Source: Gaeumannomyces sp. JS-464
Lineage: Eukaryota > Ascomycota > Sordariomycetes > Magnaporthales > Magnaporthaceae
Assembly (NCBI GenBank): GCA_002197995.1
Contig: NGZR01000001.1
Coordinates: 13,659,501 to 13,723,500, forward strand
DNA length: 64,000 bases
Direction of reading: 5' to 3'
The notes under the pieces were generated by a model. That model saw nothing but the letters and a program-made list of their open reading frames with translations. It ran no database searches and was not told where the DNA came from. Both the position numbers and the translations under genes were made by a program. The first letter of the stretch is position 1, and every line of letters starts with the position of its first letter. Positions 9,448 through 20,700 of this stretch are shown one piece after another.

Positions 9448-11366
9448 ATGCCTTTCGGGATTATTGACGCCAAGCACGATGGTCCCTCGCGGGGACGGAG
9501 CTCCTCATCGGCGACGAGCGCGAGGACATCGTGCCCGAGACCGAGGCACGCCGGCTCAAGCGCGTCGTTATCAAGGTGAGAAGAGCCCCCTCCGCCATCG
9601 GAACTGCCTTGTCTCACCCATGGAACACGCAGGGCGAAGAAATCATCCTCGTCCCGCAACCCAACGACGCAGATCCAAACGACCCGGTCGTAAGTCGGCC
9701 CCTTTCCGCCGCCGCCCTCGGTAACAGCCCATAAACTCACGGCTTTCTCCCGCAGCTCTGGCCGCGCTGGAAGAAAGAAGCGGCCTTCTGGGTCATCTTT
9801 TCAACACCATCATCTTCGCCATCGTGCCGGGCCCATGCTAGCGCCGCAGACCTTCTCGCTGTCCAAGACGTTCAACACGTCGCTGACGGCCATCGCCGAG
9901 CTCTCGGGCTACCAGCTCCTCGTCGTGGGCGCCATCGGCCCCTGGTGTCGGTGCTGGCGCAAAAGTACGGCAAGCGCCCGCAGTTCCTCTTCGCCGCCGT
10001 CATGGCTGCGTGGGCACCATCATCTGCATCGCGGGCGCCTACGAGCTCGACTACCACCTGCTGCTCGGCGGGCGCATGGTGCAGGGGCTCGGCATGACGG
10101 CGTGGGAGTCGCTTAGCGTCGCCGCCGTCGGCGACATGTTCTACCTGCACGAGCGCGGCTGGCGCACCGCCCTGCTCGTCGCCGCCCTGACCTGCTCGAG
10201 CTCCATGGTTGCCGTCGTCAGCGGCGTCATGAGCCAGAACGTCGGCTGGCAGAACCTCTTCGTCGCCTCGCTGCCCATCGACCTCGTGTGCCTGGCCACC
10301 ACCGTCTTCCTGGTCCCCGAGTCGCAGTATCGCCGGCCCGCCAAGCCGCCCGCGCACGGCGGCGACGCGGCGGCCGTCGTGGCGCCGGAGAAGGGCGGCG
10401 CGACGCAGCAGCAACACGAGAACGGCGGTGGGGGGCACGACAGCAGCGGCGGCCCCGCCGCCCTGGCGCACGAGGTGCCGCAGAATACGTTCGCGCAGAA
10501 CCTCGCCGCCTTCTCGGGCAGCTACACGGACAAGGGCATCGGGCACCTCCTGATAGAGATCTTCGTGCACCTGGTGAACCCGGCCGTGGTGTGGATCCTG
10601 CTCGTGTCGGGCGTGCTCATCTCCTTCTACGTGGCGGCGGCCTACATGACGGCGCAGATCTGGTCGCCGCCGCCGTACCTGCTCAGCGTCGCGCAGAACG
10701 GCTACTTCTACTCGGGCGCATTCATCGGCGGCGTGCTAGCCGTCAGCGCCGGGCCCGTTTGCGACTGGTCCGCGCGCGTGCTGGCCCGCCTGAACCGCGG
10801 CGTCTTCGAGGCCGAGTTCCGCATCCCCATCAACGTGCTCTCGGCCTTCTGCTGCGGCCTGGGCTGGTTCTTGTGGATGTGGTCATCGAGCGCCCGCGGA
10901 AGGAAGGTGTCCTCACCGCCGCCTTCTGCTACGGCCTTGTCGGTTTTGGGATCGCGGTGTCGTCGACGTCGGGGCTTTATATCCTGTGAGTTTTCCTTCG
11001 TTGGGGCATGCCTCCGGGGGCCCAGCGCTGACGGCTGCCAGCGATTCGTTCCCCAACCAGTCCACCGAGGTCTTCGTGCTACAGATGATGGTCAAGAACT
11101 TCATGTTCTACGCCTTCTCGACGTTTGTTAACACCTGGTCCAGCCAAAAGGGGTCGGCGACCGTCTTCAGGACGTTTGGCATTGTCACCTTGTGTTTGAT
11201 GTCCTCATGCATCCCGATGTGTAAGTGCTATGACCATAACCCTGACCCCCTTTTCTGCTCCTTGGCGGCTAGCTGACGAGCTGGGCCAGACATCTTTGGG
11301 AAGCTGAACCGGCGGTTCATGTATCGCATCTACCAGACCAGCAAGATCTTCCGGTCGATTGGATAA
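9448..11366 (+). pseudogene. MFS transporter (5 exons, six 1-nt deletions)
   Basis: Fungal major facilitator superfamily carrier of about 550 residues, expected in a cell membrane; substrate unknown. It starts MPFGIIDAKH at 9,448. Exons are 9,448-9,575, 9,633-9,689, 9,756-10,985, 11,042-11,220 and 11,290-11,366, with GT-AG introns of 57, 66, 56 and 69 bp. Family marks: ILVPQPNDADPNDPV; LWPRWKK; ELSGYQLLVVGAIGP; motif A QKYGKRPQFLFA; GRMVQGLGMTAWES; VSSTSGLYIL; and the tail IFGKLNRRFMYR. The frame must move by one lost base near 9,494, 9,802, 9,833, 9,940, 10,011 and 10,876. All six shifts are in the same direction, several are in homopolymers, and there are no RIP stops. It is either a recent pseudogene or an intact gene with consensus errors. 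Confidence 0.85.
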
Positions 11367-11841
11367 TACGGAATAAGAGGACGACGATGTTTCAAGATAC
11401 TTTCCCGGAAGGCTGCGTAGCCCCGAGCCTGGTGAGGAAACACGTCAAGGCCATGGCTACAATCCGTCGGCGAGGCTTCCGTGCCTGCCCGCGGTAGCGT
11501 TGATATAAACTCGACCCCCCCCCCCCCCCCCCCCCCCCCGCGATGGGGTGGATTCCTTTTGCAAGGTGTCAAGCATCTGCCATTTGGCAAAAGCATCGGC
11601 TTTATTGCCGGCTGGCGGCCAAGGCTGTCGAATCCCACCCCGCCCTATCGGCTGGCTCGAAATTACCTGATGCAAGTACAGCTCTTTCGCACAAACTACA
11701 AAAGTGCCTCTATCTCCCGAGGCCTAGTCTATGGGTGCTAGGGAACCGAAGCTCTGGACAAGTTGAGCTGCTTCGTCCTCGTTCTCGGCCTCGTCTTTGC
11801 CCTCGCCCTCACCACGCCGTAAACCAGAAGCCAACTTGAAG
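11367..11841. other. intergenic, contains poly-C
   Basis: Spacer between the transporter and the binding-protein fragment. It holds a 25-base C tract at 11,515-11,539 and otherwise no supported gene. Frames at 11,481-11,839 run through the homopolymer and show no domain. Confidence 0.5.
11515..11539 (+). repeat. 25-nt poly-C tract
   Basis: Uninterrupted run of 25 C. Length is uncertain in any assembly. Confidence 0.9.
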
Positions 11842-12150
11842 ATGGTCCGCCTCGCGGCCGCCCCGTCCGTCGTCGCGTACACGCCGATCCTGCTGGCGCG
11901 CAACGGGTTCTACAAGGGCGGCAACGTGACCATCACCAACGGCGGCGCGGCCAACATATTCTCGGGGCTCGACCTGGCCGGCAACGCCGAGACGCAGGCG
12001 CTGCGCCAGTTCGCCAACCACAAGAACCTGCGCGTCATCTACACCATGGCCGAGGTGGCCTACCGCGTCGTCGGCTCCAGGAAGGCCGGCGTCGCGGCCC
12101 TCGCCGACCCGCGCGGCAAGAAGATCGACTCCATGCCCCTAACGTCGTTT
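11842..12150 (+). pseudogene. THI5/SsuA-like periplasmic-binding-fold protein, N-terminal fragment
   Basis: From the ATG at 11,842: VRLAAAPSVVAYTPILLAR, then GFYKGGNVTITNGGAA, then NAETQALRQFANHKNLRVIY, then EVAYRVVGSRKAG and DPRGKKIDSMPL. This is the first lobe of the NMT1/THI5-like (ABC nitrate/sulfonate/bicarbonate-binding) family found in fungi. Similarity stops at about 12,150, where the sequence turns AT-rich. An upstream exon or an extension MPSPSPRRKPEANLK is possible. The region between GFYKGG and NVTIT, and the one after FSGLDLAGN, look shorter than typical members, suggesting internal deletions. The C-terminal lobe is absent. Confidence 0.65.
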
Positions 12151-12430
12151 AAAAGGCTTGTTGATAGCCGACGAGTGGATTCGTAAATACTTTAATAAAA
12201 ACGCAATCGCGTTTATAATGCAGTGGTTGCAAAAGCTAATCCGCCGAAATTAAATTCGCTACGTTATAAATCCGGCGGGAGCACCCCAATGTAATCGCCA
12301 TACGGAGCCGCCACCATTTAACAAGCAAGCAATAATCTTTTACATTTTTAAGCCTTTTATTGCCGCATCCTAGGTAAAAAAGTAAGGGCGGGCGGTAGGT
12401 GGTGGGTGGGGACGTGGTAAAGTCGTTATT
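12151..12430. other. AT-richer junction sequence
   Basis: Sequence between the binding-protein fragment and the ankyrin fragment. Composition shifts towards AT with stops in all frames, and no gene is recognised. Confidence 0.3.
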
Positions 12431-12575
12431 TGGGAAGTTTCGCAACGGCGGCGTGCCCGTTCGCCGCGGCCCACCATAGCGGCGTTCGCCCACCCTCATC
12501 TTTCGAATCGATGCCGATATGAGTGCCAATTTGGTCTGCCCTTTGCAAGATAACCCTTAACAGCCCTACCACCTG
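12431..12575 (-). pseudogene. ankyrin-repeat fragment
   Basis: Minus-strand frame reads GRTPLWWAAANGHAAVAKL, a near-consensus ankyrin repeat (G-TPL--AA--GH--V--LL). It is preceded by IDSKDEG and a less clear preceding repeat (about 12,575-12,500). It is terminated by a stop shortly afterwards. Only one clear repeat survives. It is probably the remnant of an ankyrin or NACHT/HET-type protein; the parent cannot be identified. Confidence 0.6.
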
Positions 12576-12597
12576 ATACTTCGACGCAACATACACC

Positions 12598-13290
12598 AGG
12601 CTAGTCCTTTGGATATTTCCAGGTTAGTGCCGCCGCAAAAGCGTTCCCCAGGACGTTGGGGCTAACCATGGGCGGCTGGCCGGCGAGCGCGCGCTGGTCA
12701 GACCGCAGGCCCGCGAGTTAGCCGCGCAACATGCCGAAGTAATCGCAAAGGAAGCCGGCCGTGGGGCAGACCAGCGACAGGTCGCCCGTCCAACCGAGCC
12801 ACTGGTTCCGCTGCGGGCAATCGGTCGGGATCGAAAGGAAATTGCCGCGCATGCTTTAGCGGACGTTGGAAAAGAGTCGGTTAAGCCGCTTATCGGAGCA
12901 GGGGAAGGAGCCGCGCTTCTTCACGTCGGTGTGGCAAACGACGGTTTCAACGGAAGTTTCGAGGTCGCACGATTCGGCGGGCCAAGTCGTTTACCTGCGC
13001 GTAGCGGAACCCGTAAAAGGTAAAGCGCGGCTCGTACGATTCGCCGGCCTCGTCGCCGCGCAGCGTATGCCGGTCCTGGGCTTTGCATACGCGCAATGGG
13101 CGCGTGCCGAATTCGCCCTTTTCGAGCACCTTTGCGTGGAAAAGCAGGACCGAATGCCTTTACGGGCCGCGGATTTGATTAATGCGGAACCGACCAAATT
13201 TTAGCTAAAATCGAGTACGGTCTTTCCAAACGGCGTACTAATTGTTTTAACCGGCTTAACCACTTCGAAGCGGCGGACAGGCTCCATTAA
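12598..13290 (-). pseudogene. alpha-L-rhamnosidase (GH78) fragment
   Basis: Central part of a glycoside hydrolase family 78 enzyme, which releases terminal alpha-L-rhamnose. On the minus strand, in order: a PVRRFEVVKPVKT block, FGKTVLDF, VLEKGEFGTRPL, YEPRFTFYGFRYAQV, LNRLFSNVR, then SMRGNFLSIP-TDCPQRNQWLGWTGD, then LVCPTAGFLCDYFGM and QPPMVSPNVLGNAF. The catalytic segment normally reads DCPQR(D)ERLGWTGD. Here D-E-R is N-Q-W, so the acid residue is lost. Stops and frameshifts interrupt it, and both enzyme ends are missing. It belongs to the low-RIP island with the MFS transporter; whether they were ever one cluster is unknown. Confidence 0.75.
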
Positions 13291-13611
13291 TGTAGCTTAG
13301 CTTAGGTTAGCTTAAGCTCGGCTTAGTTTAAAGTGGCAACGGCTCCGGTTTAATAACCAGATAGGAAATTTTCAAAGCCCAAATTCGTAAGGTATAATTG
13401 TTTAATACGGAAACAGCAGCCGGCCCCAGCCCTTTTTAAACACCTTTCTTGGCATGCAAACTAGTTAGTGGTATAGGTTTAATTCCGACTTTAAAAATGC
13501 CTAGTGTTTCGCACGTCGTAGGCGGCTTATTTCGCGATTAAAAGGGTTTTTATATAGTAAAAGTCTTCGAGGCATTAACCGAAAGTAAATACTATAACGT
13601 TTATTAAGCAA
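13291..13611. other. AT-rich spacer
   Basis: RIP-like sequence with the motif AGCTTAGCTTAGGTTAGCTT near 13,296-13,316. No ORF or element end is supported. Confidence 0.3.
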
Positions 13612-13813
13612 TGTCATAACAGTCGAGGGCAGAGAAATTGGAAAAGCAGAAAGATGGTATTCGGAGTAGGTTAAAGGCCGGAGGCCTGGCTTTGCAAAGG
13701 TTTAAAATATCTTTGTGCGGGATCCACCTTATAAAGCCTCCGCCCTTATCTAACGATAAGGGTTTTTAATCCCAACTCCTTTATTTACAATTAAGGCCCT
13801 ACTGGCCGTAACA
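13612..13813 (-). repeat. candidate LTR beside Gypsy-C remnant
   Basis: On the minus strand it starts TGTTACGGCCAG and ends TTATGACA. A TTTATAAGG TATA-like box and a pyrimidine stretch precede the end. It follows the chromodomain end and a purine-rich run (AAAGGCGAAAAAGGAGGAAA), as a 3' LTR should. No partner LTR was found, so it is a candidate only. Confidence 0.35.
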
Positions 13814-13900
13814 AGTGCCGGCCTTTTAAAAAAACGGCATCGTCCTTAATGCTAAATACAAATAGCATAATGTTTTCCTCCTTTTTCGCCTTTGTGGCGC

Positions 13901-14935
13901 TTAATTCTCGTGCGGGCGTCCACGGCCGCGCTTAACCGGAGTAGGTCCTCGAGCTTTAGGGACGTCGTTGGCTGCCGGGAAAAGGCCGTCGGCAGGAGCG
14001 TTAACTTTGTCTTTAAGCGCGGTTAGGGTTGCTTGCGACTTTTCGTAGGCCTCGACTACTTTGGGTGTGTGCTTAAGGTTGGCCTTAAGCTCCCAGGTGC
14101 CCTCGTGGTTTCCGTATCCCTTTTAAATAACGTAGTACTTAATAGCGCCGCCCTTTTTAACCTTATAATTAGTAATGCGTTTAACCTTAAACGATTTGTC
14201 GTCGGGGTTGCCAAAATCGTCGGATTCGTCGTCGACCGGGGTATAATTGATAGGGCTAAGTGGTGCTGGCATTCGCTAAAAGGGATCGTTTTTAGCGTAG
14301 TAGCGAAAAAAGTGCTAAATGGATATCACTAGGTAAATCCTAATGCCGTTAATAGGTAACTCGAGCTCGTAAGCCAAGGGTAAAACCTTTTTTTTAATCG
14401 TATAAGGTCCTTAGCGAAAAGGGGCTGTTTTGTTGTTTATAATTCCTTTTTAAAGCTTGTAAGCGGTACCCATTTTCAACCAAATTTGGTTTCCCTCGTT
14501 AAATTTTTTATAACGGTGTTTGCCATCGTATAGCCTTTTCATTTCGAAAGCAGCGAGGTTTATAACGTACTAAGCTTTACGCCGGAAATGCTTACGCATG
14601 TATTAAAGGTTAGGCGTATCCTTTGGGTTTAAATTGGTAAGGCGAATAATAGGTTTAAAAAGTTTAAATCCGAAAAGAAACTCGTGCGGTAAGCAATCCG
14701 TGGCCGACGTGGTCGAATTGTTAATGTCCCACTGGAATGCAGGGAAAATGTCAACCTAAGCGGAGTGCTTTTAAGCGTAAAAGCGGATGGCTAACTTTAC
14801 CAATTGGTTTTTTCTTTCGGATTAGCCGTTGGTTTAGGGATGGTAGGCCGTGGTTATGGCGAGCTTAATCCCAAAACCCTTTCAAAAGGTTTGCCAAAAG
14901 GTTCCGGTGTAATAAACCTGGCCACTGGGTGGTCG
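13901..14935 (-). pseudogene. Gypsy-C integrase C-terminal half and chromodomain
   Basis: Minus-strand remnant of Ty3/Gypsy pol. About 14,935-14,600 carries FWQTF, GFGIKLAITTAYHP, TNG-SERKNQ, FPAFQWDINNS and LPHEFLFGFK, the end of the integrase core. About 14,272-13,901 carries VDDESDDFGNPDD, VKRITNYKVKKGG, YYV, KGYGNHEGTWELKANL and KVVEAYEK, a chromodomain with its C-terminal helix, ending RGRGRPHEN-stop. Chromodomains steer integration to marked chromatin. Gag, protease, RT and RNase H are missing. The sequence differs from the Gypsy-A and Gypsy-B chromodomains, so this is a third family. Confidence 0.8.
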
Positions 14936-14940
14936 CCAGT

Positions 14941-15712
14941 AGGGGTTAAAGTGATGTTATTTTAAAAGATAAGGAGGAAGAAAAAAAAGGCTATGGGAAA
15001 GGTTATATGGTTCTTATATATACACGAGTTGGCTTAGGGGTGACCCCTAAGCTGTCACTTCCGTGCCCAAAGCACGGAACCATAACATAGCCGCCTCCTC
15101 CGGGCTCGCCTTTTTTAGTTGTTTCGTTCCTTTCCCGTTTTTCGCGCGTTCCGTTAGCATAGGTGGCCCGTTTGTTAAAAGGCCTCGTGCCGTGCTGGGG
15201 GGTGTTGTTGGTATGTTCGGCCCCGGGTCGGCCTTTGGGTGGGTGTTTGGGTCCTCCGTGTTTTAACCCGGGCGTTCCTTCCTCCTTTATCGGTGGCGAC
15301 GGCTTGCTTCCTGGTTGCCTCGTGGTTTTTAATTACCTCGCTCTTTCTTTTCCTTCCTTGTGCTTGCTTTTGGTTGCTTCGCGTAACTTATTTGTCCTTT
15401 TGCGACTTCGCCTTTGCCAGAAAATTTTTTTCGCTCGTTATCGTTTCGACCTTAGCTTTTCGTCCCAACCATTTCCGTTTTTCCTTCGCCTTTCCTCCTG
15501 GGTGCTGGTTAACAGTTCTCGTTTTCCGCCCGCTGCGGCTCCGTCCTCGCCTTATCTCGCCGCCGCCGTCGTTTTGCCTTTTTGTGCGATCCCGTTTTTA
15601 ACCCTGGTTTTTTCCGCATTTATCGCGCTTTTATTCCGTTACGGACGCCAATTCCTACCCGCACGTTTTCCACGATATTTACTGCCGTTGCCGCTCCTCC
15701 TCCGCCTCCTGG
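14941..15712. other. palindromes and pyrimidine-rich block upstream of LINE copy 2
   Basis: Two adjacent hairpins flank a TGTCAC at about 15,055: CTTAGGGGTGACCCCTAAG (about 15,031-15,049) and TTCCGTGCCCAAAGCACGGAA (about 15,059-15,079). Both resemble LTR-end palindromes such as that of the 59,062 element. From 15,080 to 15,712 the plus strand is C/T-rich. The minus strand gives stretches of Lys/Arg-rich frame with no recognised domain. The hydrophobic plus-strand frames here are composition artefacts. Confidence 0.4.
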
Positions 15713-15851
15713 CACACCTTTCTCGAATTCACCAATTTTTAGCATTGCGCTGTTAGTGCACACTGCCAAATTGCATACAAATCCTTAACACCCGCCAATT
15801 AGCGACCCAACACCAATAACCACGCCCGCCAACGGCGCTGGCGACGGCAAC

Positions 15852-17790
15852 ATGCCGTTGCCAACAGCCCCCCCTTCGGCCAATAGGGTGGCGCGCGCCC
15901 TCCTCGTCGGCCCAACGGCCCGGAGGAACGCGTCGCTGCCACCCGGGCCCCCCGCGCGTTAGCGCACCCGACCACGCCGTCCCCGTTGCGGAATTCGCAA
16001 CACCCAACAGGGCCCGTTCAGGGCCAGGAAGGCACCCACGACGGCAGCACCGGCACAGGTGCCCCTTTCCTTTCTTTTCCCCTCCCTTCCCACCCCCGGC
16101 CTACGCGCCCACCCCTCGGGTCGGCTGCGGCGGCCGCGGAGGAAATTGTTGCGAGTTACAGCCGCAAGCAAACAGCAAACGGCTTTAATTTGCACAACCC
16201 TCGCCCGCTCTATCGACGCCGGCATCGCTTCCCTCCCACTGGAGGCAATCCCCGAAGCCAACGGCTGGAAGGATTGTTTTATCGAATACGCCAAACAAGC
16301 CCTTTTCGGCCTGCCAACGCCGGCCCAAAGGGAAAGAAACCCCTACGGGGCCCCGGAACCTTACGCGCCTAACCCGCAACGCCCGCCCCCGACCACTTAC
16401 GCGGCGGCGGCCCGAACAGGGCTCCAGCAGCCCCAGCAACCCGCACAGGCTTTAAAAAACCGTGCACCCCGGGAGCCCCGCCCTCCCGCCCGGCCCAAAG
16501 CCGATTTCCGGGTTTTGTTAAAATCCCGGAGGAAAAACAGGCTTGGGCCAACCAACAAACGGGCTTTAATATTCGCAAAACCTTGCCGATAGCAGGGACC
16601 TGCCGTTTACGACAGCCGACGTCCCGGAAGCTTATCGAACCCCTACTGGGTTCGTGCTAAAAGCAAAAACGGCGGATATCCAAAGCCGGCTTTTGCAGCA
16701 TCGATCCGAATTAGGCCGTTTATATAACGCCGAAAGGATCGAAAAGCCCGAAATCTGGTTTAACTACGTGATTTCGGATGCCCCACGTCCTTAACGAACG
16801 GCCTCGGACAAAGCGTCCCGGTATCGGAAGAGCTGGTCCGGGAGGAAGTCGAAGCCCAAACAGGGCTAAAGCCAGTAAGCGTTAAGCCCTCCGGGGCCGG
16901 CGCTAATTACCAAGGGCGTATATCATGGATTATATCCTTTTACACGCGCGTAACCGGGTTTAGGCTTTGGGGGATTACGTTTTTTCACGCCGCGTACAAC
17001 GACACCCGCCGGTTACGCAACATACCCCCGGCTGCCACGGCTTTCACGTGGCTCGCAACTGTGCCCGGGCCGATAGGTGCCTCCGGTGCGGGAAAGTAAA
17101 CGACGGCCGGCACGCATCGCCGTGCACGGCCCTTCCGCAATGCGCAAACTGTTCGGGCCCGTACCCAGCCGACCACCCGAACTGCCCTATAAAGCCTGTA
17201 CGGGTAAACGGAGTGCTAAAGCATTTAACCCGTGGGGAAAAAGGCGCGGTTAGGAAATTAGGGGCACAAGCCTACCGGGCGGCGGTAAAAGAGGTGGAAG
17301 CCGCCGCTGCCGCCGCCACCGCCGCGGCCGCCGCGGCCGCCACCGCCAACGCCCTTCCTGCAACCGCGGTTACTACGGACAATTCCGTTGTAACCGTTAC
17401 CGCTAATGCCAATCCCGCGGCCGGTACCGGTAACGCCGCTGCTTCCGTTACCCCCGCCGCCGCCGCCGTTCCTGCCGCTGCTGCCACCGCCGACGCTGCC
17501 GAGGTAAGCCCGGCAATCCGCTGGCCCCCGAGGGCGCGGCCCGTACGGCCGGCAAGGGAAGGCACCCTGCCAAAAGGCTTAGGGTTAGTTTAACAACCAA
17601 TACGAAGTACTGGCGGATATGGAACTGGACCTCCCCGAGCCCGAAGGGGCTATCGAAATAACCGGAAACCCCCTGGAGGAAACCGACGGTACCGCCGGCC
17701 AACAACCTTAGGGCCAAAGCCCCCAATACACCAACGCCGCTTTTACGTATGCCAGCAGCCAACCGGATACAACAAACGCATGGCAATAGG
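15852..17790 (+). pseudogene. LINE ORF1 (gag-like), copy 2
   Basis: Starts MPLPTAP at 15,852 and ends TNAWQ-stop near 17,790. The first third is Pro/Arg-rich and frameshifted. The clearest block, 16,967-17,593, has a Cys/His array: CHGFHVARNCARADRC, then CLRCGKVNDGRHASPC, then CANCSGPYPADHPNCP. This is the multi-knuckle array typical of Tad1 ORF1, an RNA-binding protein. It is followed by LTRGEKGAVRKLGAQAYR and an Ala-rich low-complexity segment. ORF2 begins around its end. Broken by frameshifts. Confidence 0.82.
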
Positions 17791-17799
17791 GCCCGGCGC

Positions 17800-20700
17800 C
17801 CGGGGCTTCGCCCCGAACGCCGTGCTTTAACCGCCGCCCAAGCGAACGTTCGACGTAGCTGGGAGGCGGGGGCTACTTTACTCCAACTATTTTGGAGCCA
17901 AAATATCGACGTGGTGCTAATGCAGGAGCCCCCTAGCGCGTGGAAAGGGAAGCTTATGCTTTGCACCCACCCGTCGTACGAGCTATTTACTCCGGTAAAT
18001 AGCTGGCACGACCACCAAACCAGGCCTCGGGTAATAACTTACGTACGGAAGGACCCGGGGCTTCGGCCCGTAGCGGACCGGCCGGCAGGCAACACCCGGG
18101 ACATCCTTTGGCTTACCGTCGCCAGGTGCACCTTCGTTAACGTATATAGGCCTCCAGGGGACCCTTCGGAACCCTCGTTGGACCTTTTACTACGTTGGCG
18201 CCCAACGGCAAAATGCATTATAGCTGGATTTTAACGCAGGGTCCCCGGCGTGGGATCCGGTTAAGGGTAATAGGAATAGGGCCAGGATATAGCCCAATGG
18301 GCTAATACCTATAACCTCCTCCTACTTACCGACCCAGGCCAACCTACGCAAACGACGGGGCGTTTTGGATTTACCTTTTCCAACGCCCCTTTAGCAACAG
18401 CGGAAATCGACCCTTCGCTAGCAACCGATTCGGACCACCGCTCGATACGGATCGAAATTCCTAACCGCAATAACTTCGTTCCGGACTGCCGGCGTATTAC
18501 GCTACCAGACGATAAACTACCGTTTTTCGCAAACGCGGTAGCAACGGGGGCCGGCAACTTGCCACCACTTACAAACCCAGGCACTGCGGAACACCTGGAT
18601 AAAGCGGCCGAAGCATTAACAAACTTATTAAAAAATGCGTTAATGGCTTTCGGCCGGGGCCTAAAGCAAAAGAAAAGGCCAACCCTGGTGGAACGAAAAG
18701 TGCGCCAACGCCCAACGGGACCTTGCAAAAGCTATGGAAACGGCGGGCCTTTTACGGCCGAAGCCCGTGCTTTAAAAGCAACGGTTCGACGGCTAAAAGA
18801 CAGCATTGGGCCAGCGTGCTGGAGGAAATGGATTCCCCGAAAGCGTATACCGTGCTGTAAAGTGGCATAAACTTACACCCGCTATACGGCTTCCCCCGTT
18901 AAATATTAACGGGGAGGTTATAATAGCCCCAGGGGATAAAGCGGAAGCATTAGGCCGCAAGATCCTCCGTAGGTTTACGGCGGAGGACGACTTACAGGAG
19001 GACCCGTTACAGCAAAGGGCTACCCAAGGGACCGCACAACTCCCGTGGGACCCCCACGTCCCTTTAAGGAATGCCGGAAGTGCACCGTTGGCACGGCAAA
19101 CACGGCCCCGGGCGTCGATTCCCTAACGGTTAAGCTACTTACAGCGGCGTGGCCGGCAATAGGGGAATACGTTAGGGCCCTTTTCGAGGCTTGCCTTAGG
19201 GCCGGGCACCACCCAGCCCCTTTCCGCACAGCGGAAGTGGTTATGCTGAAAAAAGCCGAATAAAACGGATTTAACGGACCCAAAATCCTACCGCCCGATA
19301 GCTTTACTCCCGTGCTTAGGGAAAGGGCTGGAGCGGCTGGTGGCTTCGCGGATGGCATCCCTCGCATTACAACACGGGCTTATAGCCCCGCAACACGCCG
19401 GGGCTACCCCGAAAAAGGCCGCCATCGATTTAACGGCATGCGTGGCCCACGAGGTGGAACGGGCCTTCCAAAAGCATAAAACGGCCGCCCTCGTTACCAT
19501 GGATGTACAAGGGGCTTTCGACGCCGTACTTCGCCGGAGGCTCCTTTAAAGGCTTTTAAACCAAGGCTGGGATCCAACGTTAGTACGATGGGTATCATCT
19601 TTTGCAGGAAACAGGGTGGTTAAAGTGCGTTTGGAGGACGCCACGGCACCCCCTTTTTCCCCGGACTGCGGGCTACCCCAAGGGTCACCGGCGTCACCGG
19701 TCCTATTTATGCTTTATATGGCCGAAATCCTACCCAAAGCAAAAGCGATTAGGTACGGATACGCGGACGATATAGGCATTTGCGTAACGGGTAGCACTCC
19801 GGAGGAGTGCTCCCGTAAAGCAGGGGCTACGGTTACGGAAATCCTACGTTGGGCAGGGCTAATAAGGTTGCTTTCGACCCGGGGAAGTGCGAGCTTATGC
19901 ATTTTTCCAAACGGAGAAATCCCACAACCCCAGCGGTTACGGCGGAGGGCCTTACCATACAACAAGCTACAGGAGCTTTACGGTGGTTAGGGGTCCTTTT
20001 CGACCAAAGGCTTAATTTTAAAGCCCACGTGGAAAACAGGGCTGCAAAAGCCCAAAGCGTTGCCAACCACCTCCGAAGGCTTACGAATTCGATAGGGGGG
20101 ATACCGGCACATTCGGTTTACAAAGCCGTTACAACGGTTATAATCCCTACGGCTTTATACGGGGCCGAGGTATGGTATAGGGGTAAAACTAAACCACACC
20201 CGTACAAGCCGGCACAAAAGCAAATTATCCGCCAAGGCCATTTAATCGATCGGGTCGATAAAGCCTTAACCGCGTCCCTTAAGGCAGTGGTCCCAGCTTG
20301 GAAAACCACACCGATAAACGCATTGCATTACGAATCCGGCATCCCAGCGCCCAGGCGCTTTTGGAACAAGCCCGCCTCCGTTTTGCGGCCCGTATAAATA
20401 CGGTTCCGGAAAACACCCCCTGGCCGCAGCGGCCAAGCCGGCCCTTAACGCCCGAGGGCCTAGGGCAGGCTTACCCGGCAGGCTTGCAACCTTTGCAAAG
20501 GACGGCCGGACTTTTCCGGCTTGCACCCGCCCGGCCTACCTCCCTTATAAATATACGGGGCTTACGGTGGCCATACAAGAAAAGCAAGCAGCCGCTAAAG
20601 CATTTACGGCGTGGCTTTGCACCCTCCCACCCACCGACGTTATAATATATAGCGACGGGTCCAAAGCAGAAAACGGAGCAGTTGGATACGGCTGGGTAAT

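Noticed and set aside
9872..10570. 232-codon minus-strand frame over the MFS gene
   Set aside because: Shadow of GC-rich coding sequence; the plus strand carries the family motifs.
9448..13290. Biosynthetic or sugar-utilisation cluster
   Set aside because: Only the transporter is near complete; the neighbours are fragments on both strands with no core biosynthetic enzyme.
15163..15756. Hydrophobic plus-strand frames resembling a membrane protein
   Set aside because: C/T-rich strand yields Leu/Phe/Ser codons by composition; no domain, and the opposite strand is merely purine-rich.
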